From Limnomonas spitsbergensis (lineage: Eukaryota; Chlorophyta; Chlorophyceae; Chlamydomonadales): a DNA stretch of 64,000 bases. The notes under the pieces were generated by a model, which searched no databases, was not told the origin of the DNA, and was given only the letters and a program-made list of their open reading frames with translations. The DNA is taken from the NCBI GenBank assembly GCA_037349105.1, contig JAYJMM010000084.1, forward strand, positions 930,001 to 994,000. The letters are read 5' to 3'. Shown here piece after piece: positions 53,567 to 63,318 of the stretch (the stretch's first letter is position 1; every line of letters starts with the position of its first letter). The position numbers and the translations under genes are program-made.

Positions 53567-54516
53567 TCATCCCGCATGGGGAAGGGGAGACCATGCCTTG
53601 AAGGGGGCAGAAGGCACACATCTGTGACGCTGGTTGCTCTGGTCTTTCTTGCTCAGGCTGCCCTGTCCATCATGTTGGTCGAGGGCACCCTGGCTCTGGG
53701 CAAGAAAAGGGACAAGCTCATGGTCGTGGTCAGTCAGCATGGCCAGGGCAGAGCATGGGATTATCCGGCCACGCTCACTTGCGGCCTGGCCTGTGTCAGC
53801 CCACATCTGCCGAATCTCCCATTCCCCAATCACTTTTGTGGTGAACAGCGCGAAGCGGGGTGCATCATGCTCAACCTGATCTGCCGACTCACATGGTCGG
53901 TGATGGTCCTCGCTGCGGGGCCCGGGCGCTAGAGCCATATCGTGCGGCACTAGACCATGACCCTCAAAGAGGGGGTTTTGCCATTCAAACCACGGCTCAC
54001 CTGTCTGAGAACTTGTGGGGGTCCCCCCCACAGTTGTGATCGACACCTCACCTTCGGTGCGCAAGCCACACAACCTTGTGGCTAGATCTGAGGTTACCCC
54101 ACGGGACCCCCGTAATTCTCTGAACAGCTTATTCCTTACCGGGTTCTCATCGGCGGGGAATCCAGTATATGTTTTGGGGATTTGCATGCTTCCACCCGGG
54201 TCATACTGATGGGAACCTCGGTAAGGGGTCTGACTCACGTCAGTGGTGTTGTCCATGCCCCCCCTAAGCAATCCCTTCACCTTTTGTGCCAGAAAAGACC
54301 AGCCATCAGAAGACTCGTTGTCGGGGATGGAGGCAGAGCAACGTGCCGTACCACCTCCGGATCCAATCTCTTGACCCTCTCCTGAGACCCGGCATGCACC
54401 CACCTGAAGTTGCACACCGTATACTGGTGTTGGTGGCACTGCGGTGTGGGCTTGCCCCGCTTCCTGCGGGAAGCCTTCCCACCCCTCACTGTGAAGAATA
54501 TCCATACTTTATACAC
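53567..54516 (-). CDS. Hypothetical ORF, probably retroelement-derived
   Basis: 312-codon minus-strand frame starting MDILHSEGWEGFPQEAG, no known domain. An overlapping frame at its 5' end (54516-54277) begins MYKVWIFFTVRGGKASRRKR and has CHQHQYTVC. The W-x-x-F-F-T opening followed by Cys/His resembles a BED finger start. The same nucleotides for WIFFTV occur at 60943. It may be a decayed gene read in two frames. Function unknown. Confidence 0.25.
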
Positions 54517-54519
54517 GCT

Positions 54520-55041
54520 TAAGCACCCTTAACCAATAAGGACGCTTTAAAGCGGCTTTAAAGGGGCACCACTTTGCCTCCCGATAGAGCGCTTCGCGCC
54601 TGCTGGTTGCTACGACATTTATATGTATCATGTTCAATTGAAATGGCCTATCCAAAAGCGCGTGTAGTGGTTGGTACCGTATGGGCTGCTACTGCGGTGT
54701 GATGTGCGCCCTTCCACGTGGTTGAGATAAACCCCGTAACTCTTCAATCGTCCACGCTTGGTTCGTTCAATCTTTAAAGCGCTTGATTCAGTATCAGAAT
54801 GGGCTGTGATTGAGTAGAGAACAGTTCACAGCACGCCGAACTCGTTCAGGTCTTGCTACGCAGCGACAACGGGAACTGCCGACGACGGAAAATCAAGAGC
54901 TTCAGCATCAGCAGGTTTGACTACTAATGCTCCGACTCGTGAGGAGGCAACTCCTCCTCATCATCATCAGCAGGTGCAGAAACAACGGCTGTTGCAACAA
55001 CAGTACCAACAGTGGCAGACTGGCAGGTGCAGATGCTTGTG

Positions 55042-55074
<33 letters not shown>

Positions 55075-55740
55075 CAGCAACAACGGCCATTGCCGTCTGC
55101 TGACTACCTGATGCACACTGGCATTTGCAGGTTCATGCACTCCCCATGAAATACCAGACAACACTATGCATTCCCCCATGCAACTCCCCATGCAATCCTA
55201 TGCAGCTCTAGCAGGTCCTTGTAACTCTCCATGCACTTACTTGCACTTGCATGCATTATAACCCCATGCCAACCTGAATGCAACCCCGAATCAATTGTGT
55301 GTGCCAGCCCCTGGTGACCCTAAAAACCCTATGTACATCCCGTATGCACCCCTCGTGCATCCCGCCCATACCATACACCTTCCCATGTAGGTTGTATGCA
55401 AGACCCAGGCCTTCATGAGGTCTCCAAATGTCCGCGTTCAGGCAGCCAATACGGCGTCTGCATCAAGGAATTAATGCGCAAGCTGGAGGACTCCCAAGTC
55501 CCAACGAAAAGCTGACCACCGGGAAAGTGGAGCTGCTGGCACACTATGTGAGGGCGTCTTGCGCACGAGGGTGTATTTTTTTAGGGTTTCAGTTACGTTG
55601 CAGCCTACGGTCGAAATGCTTGGTGCATCTGTTCATAGGCCGGTCATCAATTTGTCCTTTCGTCGAAGCTGTGATGTAGCCGGGCCATGCACGTGCCTAC
55701 ACTGACCGCGTTTCATATGTTTCCTTAGCTATCCTCCTGC
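54520..55740. other. No recognised gene; CAG/CAA microsatellite at 55035-55085
   Basis: (CAG)n/(CAA)n interrupted repeat; open poly-Gln / poly-Leu frames arise from it. Around 55130-55400 a CCATGCA-rich stretch. Confidence 0.6.
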
Positions 55741-56095
55741 CCCTGTCCCCTGATCCCCTTCCTGCTCTTGCCCCTGACCCATCATCCCCCACCTGCCCCT
55801 GCTCCCTTGCCCCCCTCATGCTCCTGTCCCTGCCCCCTTGTCCCCCTCCTGCTCTTGCTCCTGCCCCCCTGTCCCTGTCCCCTCATCACCCTCATGATCC
55901 ATGTTCCTGCCCCCTTGTCCCCCTCCTGCTCATGTTCCTGCCCCCTCGTCCCCCTCCTGCTCATGTTCCTGCCACCTCATCCCCCTCCTGCTCATGTTCC
56001 TGCCCCCTCGTCCCCTCCTGCTGCAGTCCCTGTCCCTCGTCCTCCTCATGCTCTTGCCCCAGCCCCTCGTCCCCTCCTGCTCCTGTCCCTGCCCC
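55740..56095. repeat. ~31-bp pyrimidine-rich tandem array
   Basis: Units CTGCCCCCTTGTCCCCCTCC TGCTCATGTTC. Confidence 0.9.
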
Positions 56096-57285
56096 CTCGC
56101 TGCGTTTGGCAGGCTGCTGGGAGCGGCACCCCGTGCAACAGCGGCAACGGTGGCGGAAGTAAGAACCCCCGTCGCTGCGCTTGACTGTACGCTTGTAGGA
56201 GCACAGGGTGCAACATCAGCAATGGTGGCAGCAGAAGGGACCCCCCTCACTGCGCTTGGCATGCCTTTGAAAGTGGCACCCGGCGCAACAGCAGCAGTGG
56301 TGTCAGCTGCAAGGCCCCCCTGGTTTTGCTTGGCAGGCCACTGGGAGGGGCACCCGGCCAAAAGACAGCAGCGGTGGCAGATGCAAATCCCCCCTCGCTG
56401 CGCTTGACAGGCCGCTGAGAGCGGCACCCAGCGCAACAGCGGCAGCGGTGGCTGAAGCAGGGCCCTCCCTCGCTGCACTTGACAGGCTGCTGTGAGCGGC
56501 ACCCAACACGACTGTAGCAGCAGTGGCAGCTGCAAGGCTCCCCTCGCTGCACTTGGCAGGCAGCTGGGAGCAGCAACCAGCGCAATAGCGGCAGCGGTGG
56601 CGGAGGCAGGGCCCCCCCTCGCTGCGCTTGACAGGCCGTTTGGAGCGGCACCCGGTGCAACAGTAGCAGCGGTGGCAGCAGCAGGGCCTCCCTGGCTGGG
56701 CTTAAGAGGCGGTTGTGAGCGGCACCCAACGCAACAGCGGCAGCGGTGGTAACGGCAGGGATCCCCCCCGCTGCACTTGGCAAGCAGCTGGGAGCAGCAC
56801 CCGGCGAATCAGTGGCAGCGGTGGCAGCGACAGGCATCGTCCCCATTGCGCTCTGCAGGCAGCTGGGAGCGGCACCCGGCGCAACAGCAACAACGGTGGC
56901 AGCGACAGGGATCCCCCCCGCTACGCTTGGCAGGCAGCTAGGAGCGGCACCCGGCGCAACAGCGGCAGCGGTGGTAGCGACAGGAATCCCCGCCGCTGCG
57001 CTTGGCAGGCTGCTGGGACCGCCCCCCGGCGCAACAGTGGCAGTGGTGGAGGAAGCAGGCCCCCCCCTCGCTGCGCCTGACTGGCCGTTGCGCTTGGCTA
57101 CTGCGCTTGGCAGGCAGCTGGGAGCGGCACACGGTGCAACAACGGCAGCAGTGGCAGCAACAGGGATCCCCCCCGCTGCGCTTGGGAGGCATGCACTTGG
57201 GAGCAACACCCGGGGCAACAGCGGCAGCGGTGGCAGCGACAGGATCCCCCTCAATGCGCTTGACAGGCGCTTGACATTACTGCCA
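56095..57285. repeat. ~73-bp tandem array, about 16 copies, open on both strands
   Basis: Unit TCGCTGCGCTTGGCAGGCAG CTGGGAGCGGCACCCGGCGC AACAGCGGCAGCGGTGG plus a variable CGACAGGGATCCC tail. It produces long frames on both strands (350 codons on minus). Codon content follows the repeat, so it is not annotated as a gene. Confidence 0.85.
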
Positions 57286-57554
57286 ACATACGGAGACAAT
57301 TAGTGATTGTAATGGTAAAGCTCTCTTACACAGACAATCCGATTGGCAATACACATGCTAAAAGGCTTGTGCCGGACTGCAGAAACTCGGCACAGTGTGC
57401 TCTCACATCATGTTCGTTGCAATCTGGTCAAGAGTTCTGCCGGTAATATTCTTACACTATACAATCTCGAAGGCCATGCCATGACGTATGGTGGGACCAT
57501 CGAAAGGCCATGTGCCATGTTTTGACTATTGTATCAATTACGTTACACATATTA

Positions 57555-58085
57555 ATTGATTGGCTTCTACTTTGCAGCGCATCTTTGCTGTGTTATCAAT
57601 GGCTATTGGGCTACAATCTCCTACTTGTGCACCATTACACTACTACATGTATCCATGAAGGAACCTCTTAACACAAGTGGGCTGTAAAGGAAGCGACAAT
57701 AATTGATTGGCTTCTACTTTGGAGTGCATCACTGCTGTGTTATCAATGGCTATTGGGCTACAATCTCCTACTTGTGCACCATTACACTGCTACATGTATC
57801 CATGAAGGAACCTCTTAACATAAGTTAGCTGGAACGGCAGCGACATTGATTGGCTTCCACTTTGCAGCGCATCACTCATGTGTTATCAATGGCCTCAGGG
57901 CTAGTCCCCTACTAGTTCACCATCCGACTACATGCATCCATGTAGGGACCTCATAACACAAGTTAGCTGGAACGGCAGCGATATTGATTGGCTTCCACTT
58001 TGCAGGGCATCACTCATGTGTTATCAATGGCCTCTGGGCTACCTTAGTCCCCTACTAGTGCACCATCCGACTACATGTATCCACC
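57555..58085. repeat. Four ~140-bp tandem units
   Basis: Each starts ATTGATTGGCTTCTACTTT(G), has GTGTTATCAATGGC and ends ATCCATG(A/T)AGG(A/G)ACCTC. Starts near 57557, 57703, 57847, 57985. The last unit holds the stop of the minus-strand ORF. Confidence 0.95.
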
Positions 58086-58441
58086 CGGGCGTTGTTGGTG
58101 CAGACGACTTCTTCAAAGATGTTGATATCCTCTTCCTTCGTCCCCTTGGTAAGCTGGAACAGATAGGACCCCAGGTTTTCTGCACTGGAGAAGAGGCCAC
58201 CCAGGCCAGAAGTAAACAGTTCCTCTGCGCTTTCAAAAAGCTCGACAACGTAGTACCCGATAAGCTTCATAAATTCTCCTAGCTCTGGGGCAGTCATCTT
58301 GGAAAACTGAGCCAGCAGCTCGGCAACGTCCAGGTAAAGACCCTCCACCACCTTAACGACCGTGACGTCGTCGTCGATTGATGTCCACTCCCACACCCCT
58401 TTCATACTTGACAAAAACACTGAATTCAGTGGTTTTGTCAA
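58055..58441 (-). CDS. Hypothetical protein or exon, 128 codons
   Basis: MTKPLNSVFLSSMKGVWEW followed by an acidic, helix-rich sequence (VVEGLYLDVAELLAQFSKMT; LGEFMKLIGYYVVELFESAE). No family recognised. The frame stops inside the 140-bp array. A GT near 58090 could be a donor, so the last residues may not be coding. The first codons are part of the 58.4-kb palindrome. Composition looks like a real coding exon. Confidence 0.4.
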   Translation of the reverse strand: MTKPLNSVFLSSMKGVWEWTSIDDDVTVVKVVEGLYLDVAELLAQFSKMTAPELGEFMKLIGYYVVELFESAEELFTSGLGGLFSSAENLGSYLFQLTKGTKEEDINIFEEVVCTNNARVDTCSRMVH

Positions 58442-58466
58442 GTATGAAAGAATTCATACGGTGTGG
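58390..58466. other. Long near-perfect palindrome
   Basis: CTTTCATACTTGACAAAAA, CACTGAATTCAGTG, GTTTTGTCAAGTATGAAAG: a 52-bp palindrome with one mismatched pair and no loop. The arms extend, after a small indel, into CCACACC / GGTGTGG. Confidence 0.95.
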
Positions 58467-58635
58467 AACAAGGTGTGGACACGTATTTGCTATGTGGTTC
58501 CACCACATGCACTTGCGCTAGCCTAACACAGCGCCTTGTTCTGCATTCGGTGTTTTAAATGATAGGCAGTAAAAGCTTAAGATTATTCATCCACGCAGGC
58601 GACAATGACGGTTCCTGTCTCAAACCAGTTTTCCT

Positions 58636-60392
58636 AATTCGTCCCCCACCGACGTCCTTCGGATGATCAAGGATGTCCTATCCAAAACCACGGCCATTGT
58701 TTCTTACGAGCTATCACTTTCGATCAACGGAGAAGAGTGCACAGTGGATCCCCAGCAATTTGCCCAGCAGATATCGGACTTCTGTTGTGGTTCCAGCCAC
58801 ACTCTGGATTTCCTAGGGGATGCTTTCGTCGACGGGGAGCGGCCCTCTATTACTGTCAAGGCTGCGGTGAAGCTTGCACTGCGTAAGTAATGAAAGCTGC
58901 CAGATCAGATCTGAGTGAAACGTGCATGGCATTAGTTTATGGGTGTACTAAATCTATTTATTCTCCGCAGTTCCCAAAGGCGACGCACTTCAGTGTGAGA
59001 GCCAGCAGAGCCGATCTCGCTCCCGCACGGGAGAGGCAACGACGACAAGGGACAAGAAACCCTCTGCCAGGCGAGTAATAAGGCATCATTAGTACTAGGG
59101 AAACGTAGCTCGTGCTCAGGAGTTTCCTCTTAGTGAGTAAGACAATTATTTATCAGTATGGCATGATATACCGGTATATGAACGATCATCTACTCTTCTC
59201 ATCATGTATGTCTTCATTGTTACAGGAGCCACAAGATTGCAATCATGCTGACAGATAACTGCTGCTGGCCAAGGGACGACGAAGGGTGAGTTTTATTTGC
59301 CACCTACTTCCATGCATGTGCTGGCATGCACAACCACGGTGGTGTGTTTGCATGCAAGCCCCAAAATGTCTGCCTTGCTCTGCATGTAGGTTTACCTTGC
59401 ACTGAAAGGGTATGCATCAGAACAACAGGTATCAAATCCTGAAGGGGTCCGCCTCATGCGTGAGATCTTCGAGGGGATCATCTATGCTGCCAAGAACGAC
59501 GGCCCAGGTCACAACAACTGCAACACCTGACATTATCCCCGACGCACTGTCCGACTTGATGGCGGTGAGTTCCAGTTGTTGTGACTTGTTTGATTGAAAT
59601 GAGTTTCTTCAAAAGTGGATCATGTATACCGTATTATCTGCTTTAATAGTTACACAACAAATAAACCATGTTGGCCTAAACTAGCATTTGTTTGCTTTAC
59701 AGAGAGCAAAAGCAAAGACGACACTTACTTATCCAGAAGCAACACCGCCCACTGCCACGACAACAACTGCCCAGATGATTCAGCAAGCTCAGCCAACAGC
59801 CCATGCAGCCGCCGCACCACATCAGCCACCCCTGGCTGTTCTGGCAGCCGTTGCACCTGAACAAGCCATGGGACCTTTGGCAGTTCCAGAACCAGCCCAG
59901 GCAGATCGGGCAAGCAAGAAGGCGAAGAAAGGCAGGAAGGGGAAGGATTGTGTGATGCCAAATATGCCAAGCGCTTCCGATGCTGCTGCAACTGAGGTGG
60001 GAAAGAGGAGACAAGCGAACCTGGCAGCGAAGCGCCTTGGCCTTGGCCCGGGCGGCCCCGAGGCGGCGAAGGGTCACAAGATGGTCAGCCTCAAGTCCCT
60101 CAACACGGACATGGCCGAGCATGTGGAACAGGTAAATGTTTTTCCCTCGCTTATCCTTGCGACATTTGTGTCTCTGATATTACTAGTGTGATTGGTATGT
60201 CCTTGCTACTTGTTATAATTTCATCGCATATCTTGAAAAATGCATTTGCTGCCTCTTTGCTGCCCTCAGGATGACGACTCTTCTGGTGATGGGGCTAGGC
60301 GAAACCTACGTCCCCTTCAGAGACAGCAGTATGCTCTGATGAATGTTGGAGTAGCTGCTGCTGCTGAGGAGAATGGGTTTGGTGACTTGTAG
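58636..60392 (+). CDS. Unknown protein, seven exons, Lys-rich nuclear-type C-terminal half
   Basis: Exons: ~58636-58882, 58971-59070, 59226-59285, 59429-59517 continuing to 59564, 59703-60131, 60270-60392 (TAG). The exon 2 donor is GC (CCAG|GCGAGT), in phase with exon 3; the others are GT-AG. The N-terminal exon reads DVLRMIKDVLSKTTAIVSYE, SLSINGEECTVDPQQFAQQI. The fifth block is Thr/Gln/Ala-rich, then KKAKKGRKGK (nuclear-localisation-like) and AAKRLGLGPGGPEAAKGHKM. The last exon begins DDDSSGDGARRNLRP. No family recognised. In the 59400-59517 exon an alternative frame (VYLALKGYASEQQ, VRLMREIFEGIIYAAKNDG) looks more protein-like than the phase-consistent one, so this exon may carry an indel or an unrecognised splice. 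The first Met may lie upstream of, or at, 58663. Confidence 0.5.
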
Positions 60393-60479
60393 GATGATGT
60401 GTCAGATAGTGAATAGTGGATCTTTTGCAAGAGGACAATTGGATATGATGTACTGAAATGAGTGTCGGCATGCAGCTTT

Positions 60480-60830
60480 AAGCCGTGCATTAAGGCAGGC
60501 TTAAAGACACCTGGAAGCGGATAAAGATTTGCTTTTCGTTTATAATGGTTATAAGGGGCTTATGACCACCTTATTCTGACTGTATGGATAAGCGTGTGTT
60601 AAGGATACAGAGTTTAAGGGCATTTTAAGCCAGAGTTTAAGGGCAATTTAAGCCAGAGTTTAAGGGTATTTTAAGCTTGAGTTTAAGGGTATTTTAATTG
60701 CGCCTAACAGTGGTTATAAGGAGCTTAAAACCTCCTTAAAGACATATAAAGATTTGCTTTTCGTTTATAATGGTTATAAGGGGCTATAAGGACTCCTTAA
60801 ACAGCCCTTATCCCTAAGTGATGTAATCCC
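60480..60830. repeat. TTTAAGGG-type tandem motif and duplicated 36-bp segment
   Basis: Four copies of GAGTTTAAGGGCATTTTAAG C at 60605-60695. TAAAGATTTGCTTTTCGTTT ATAATGGTTATAAGG occurs at 60524 and again at 60748. Confidence 0.9.
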
Positions 60831-60951
60831 CATGATTTGCAGTATTCTTATCCTCGGCTTATCCCATATAATACAAGTCTTATCCATCCTTATTCTTGCC
60901 TTATTGTGGCCTTATTGTCGATTATAAGGATGGATAAGGCCTGGATATTCT

Positions 60952-62037
60952 TCACAGTGCCTGGTGATGATGATCACGGGGAGGGTCTTCCCCTGTCTGA
61001 GCGCTACCAAAAACCAGGTATTGTTGTGCATGCTGTACTAGCTGTTCCTGCATCACCACTACGGGTGGTGGCGTGCGTCCCTGATGCACACGTCCTAGCA
61101 TGTCTTGCAGCAGGTCCCTCATCTCACCAATTATGACGACGTCGTTGGCCTCGGAAGCAACGGGAACGACAGCTAAGCGGTAGTCCATGTTCAGCTGCTT
61201 ACCCTGATGACAAGCGGGGTCATGCCGCCCTGTTTCCTTGCCAGAAACAGCCCCACCAACAGGCCCCCATGATTGCATAGCCTCACCTGCCACCACACTC
61301 ACAAACGAGGGGGTGGGGGTACACTCTGGAGCAACCAGGTCAGCCGACGGGCGTGACGCCGTGGGTGTCGCATGCTTCACCTCATGCTTGAAGCCTTCGG
61401 GTGCATGGACAACGACGGCTGAGTTGATCCGGTAAGCTACGTTGCCGAACTGGTGAAATCCAGCCATCATCGGGGACTCCTGCAAGGTCATTACTGGGAG
61501 GGAAGTCTGATCCCCACCGGACACAGGTGCAACCTGGGCAGGTGCATGTACATGTGACGAGCGTGCACTGCAGCAATCGTCTAGTGCATCAAGGTATGCA
61601 GGGTTATCGACTAGCTGGTCAAACCGCTGCATGCCCTCGTAATGAGTCCGGGTCACCTTCAAAGGGGTCAATGCCAGTCTCATATCCGCACTACGGATCG
61701 GGTAATCCCTCACCTCTCTCTCATCTGCCTCGGCTGCACGAGCTTGTTGCTCGGCCGCATGTCGCAATGCGTCAAGACGACACGTTTCGCGTTGATGTTG
61801 TTGGACTGCTTCAGCATGGAGTGCTTCAGCTTCGGCACGTTTCCTTGCCCAATCGGCATTCTGTGCCAGTCTTTTGGCATCATACCTAGCTGTCCATGCC
61901 TGATGCCAAGCTATCACTGCCTGATCACTGGCTAACAACTGTTGAATACGTTGTTCGGCCTCAGTGAGAGGCTTAGCCTCCCGTAAAGGAGGTTCCCTCC
62001 CCTGGGTAGAATGGGAATTCATCCAGGGGTTGAACAC
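60952..62037 (-). CDS. Gag-like coiled-coil ORF behind an LTR
   Basis: 361 codons beginning MFNPWMNSHSTQGREPPLRE. Residues ~20-110 form an Ala/Glu/Arg/Gln-rich coiled coil (RIQQLLASDQAV; RKRAEAEALHAEAVQQHQ). The rest is low in known motifs; no CCHC knuckle, protease or RT follows. Its ATG lies within about 50 bases of the apparent LTR/leader end, and a TATAAAG box (minus strand, near 62190) lies about 150 bases upstream in the LTR. This arrangement suggests the first ORF of an LTR element, truncated downstream. Family assignment is inference. Confidence 0.45.
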   Translation of the reverse strand: MFNPWMNSHSTQGREPPLREAKPLTEAEQRIQQLLASDQAVIAWHQAWTARYDAKRLAQNADWARKRAEAEALHAEAVQQHQRETCRLDALRHAAEQQARAAEADEREVRDYPIRSADMRLALTPLKVTRTHYEGMQRFDQLVDNPAYLDALDDCCSARSSHVHAPAQVAPVSGGDQTSLPVMTLQESPMMAGFHQFGNVAYRINSAVVVHAPEGFKHEVKHATPTASRPSADLVAPECTPTPSFVSVVAGEAMQSWGPVGGAVSGKETGRHDPACHQGKQLNMDYRLAVVPVASEANDVVIIGEMRDLLQDMLGRVHQGRTPPPVVVMQEQLVQHAQQYLVFGSAQTGEDPPRDHHHQAL

Positions 62038-62187
62038 GAAATTGGGATCTGTTCGCTGTTATCGCTCACTTTTCGGCAACAGAACACAATCAGGAACCTT
62101 ACTTCCGGTTTTTACTCGCCAGCAGATTCGAAGTGATGCGAACCTGGATTCTTCTCTTCTTATTGGAGTGCTAAGTGCCCTTTATAG

Positions 62188-62198
62188 GGGTTAACTAG
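62188..62198 (-). promoter_or_regulatory. TATA-like box in the LTR
   Basis: Minus strand CCCCTATAAAGGGCAC, about 150 bases upstream of the gag-like ATG. Confidence 0.4.
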
Positions 62199-62280
62199 CG
62201 TGTGCAGGAGCGATAAACTGCTGGCAGACAGTTTATCCTCGACTAATCCTCGGGTTACTGCACTAACCTTTGATGATTCC

Positions 62281-62961
62281 TCTCTTACTGTTGACAAAAG
62301 TAGCGAAGTGAACTCGTTCCTGCTGGGGCTAGTTGTACTGAAGCCGACTGTTGACAGAAGGAAATGGTGTGGAACGGACTTGAGAGTCGATCCAGCCGAA
62401 GTGATGAGAAAGGAGGAGCCGAAGAGGCGACTCTTTGATGAGGAGGATCGGCTGCTGGTGCAGTAAATCGACTTGGTAGCCAGAAAAGGCCTGGGTAGCA
62501 GCTCACAGTGTCGAATTATAGCCTAGAGATAGAACTGTTGAAGCTCACAGTGTAGGGTATAATCGAGAGATAGAGCTGAGATGGATGAAGTAGAGAAGCT
62601 GATGCTAGAGATCACGAATAAGTGTAGTGGTTAACTAGAGATATTCGATCAGTGTAACGATCAGGGCCTATTACTGAATGATGTGGTCTTGGAGAAATAG
62701 GATCAGTGTAGTGTAAACTAGAGATCTCCTATTAGTGCAGTGTCCTGGCCTTGATAAGAGGCCGAAATATCACAGTTGGACGTTAATCCCAGAACAGTTT
62801 ACAGATAGCAGGGTGATTCAACTTCGGTATGTTACTTGAGTAAGAAGAGAAGAATGCCTGGAATTAGCCAGGCATCTTCTAAGTACCACAAACAGATGAA
62901 ATCCGAAACCAAAAAGCGGTACAAGCCACCCATACGTGCGGTGCACCCATACGTCGTGACA
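62281..62961 (-). mobile_element. LTR, left arm of a large inverted repeat
   Basis: On the minus strand it begins TGTCACGACGTATGGGTGCA. It is the near-identical reverse complement of 63319-64000 with few mismatches. It probably continues to about 62050, where the gag-like ORF begins. It shares TGTCACGACGTATG termini with the 44-46-kb LTRs. Confidence 0.85.
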
Positions 62962-63318
62962 GATCTGCAGACTGTACATCTGCTGTGAAGGGCTTCAATT
63001 TTAAGAGTTGCAGTTTGACTTCTTCAAGATCTGCAACCCTACATCTACAGGTTGTACATCTGCAGGTGAAGAGCTGCACGCAGTCGATCTGCGTGTTTTA
63101 GGATCTACAGTTTCAGGATCTGCCGATTGCACAAATGCAGCAAAAGTGATATCAAGCTGAAACTGAAATCCCACTACTTGAGCTTTAAGAAATGCTGCAA
63201 CATCTGGAATTGTGCACAATGGCAGTACAAGGCATGCAATTACGATAATTAAATCAAGGGATGCCGGACAAAGGCTTGGTACTGAGCCTCTCGGGTGAAA
63301 TGGGAGAGGTATAGATAA
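62962..63318. repeat. AGATCTGCA-rich satellite, block 3, spacer of the inverted repeat
   Basis: GATCTGCAGACTGTACATCT, TTTTAAGAGTTGCAGTTT, ACATCTACAGGTTGTACATC: same family as blocks 1 and 2, here exactly between two opposed LTR starts. Confidence 0.85.

Noticed and set aside
53567..53932. Plus-strand frame with a hydrophobic stretch (VALVFLAQAALSIMLVEG)
   Set aside because: Lies opposite a longer minus-strand frame, without splice or family support.
56247..57303. 350-codon minus-strand Ala/Pro/Cys-rich frame and the plus-strand counterparts
   Set aside because: By-product of the GC-rich 73-bp array; no domain, no start context.
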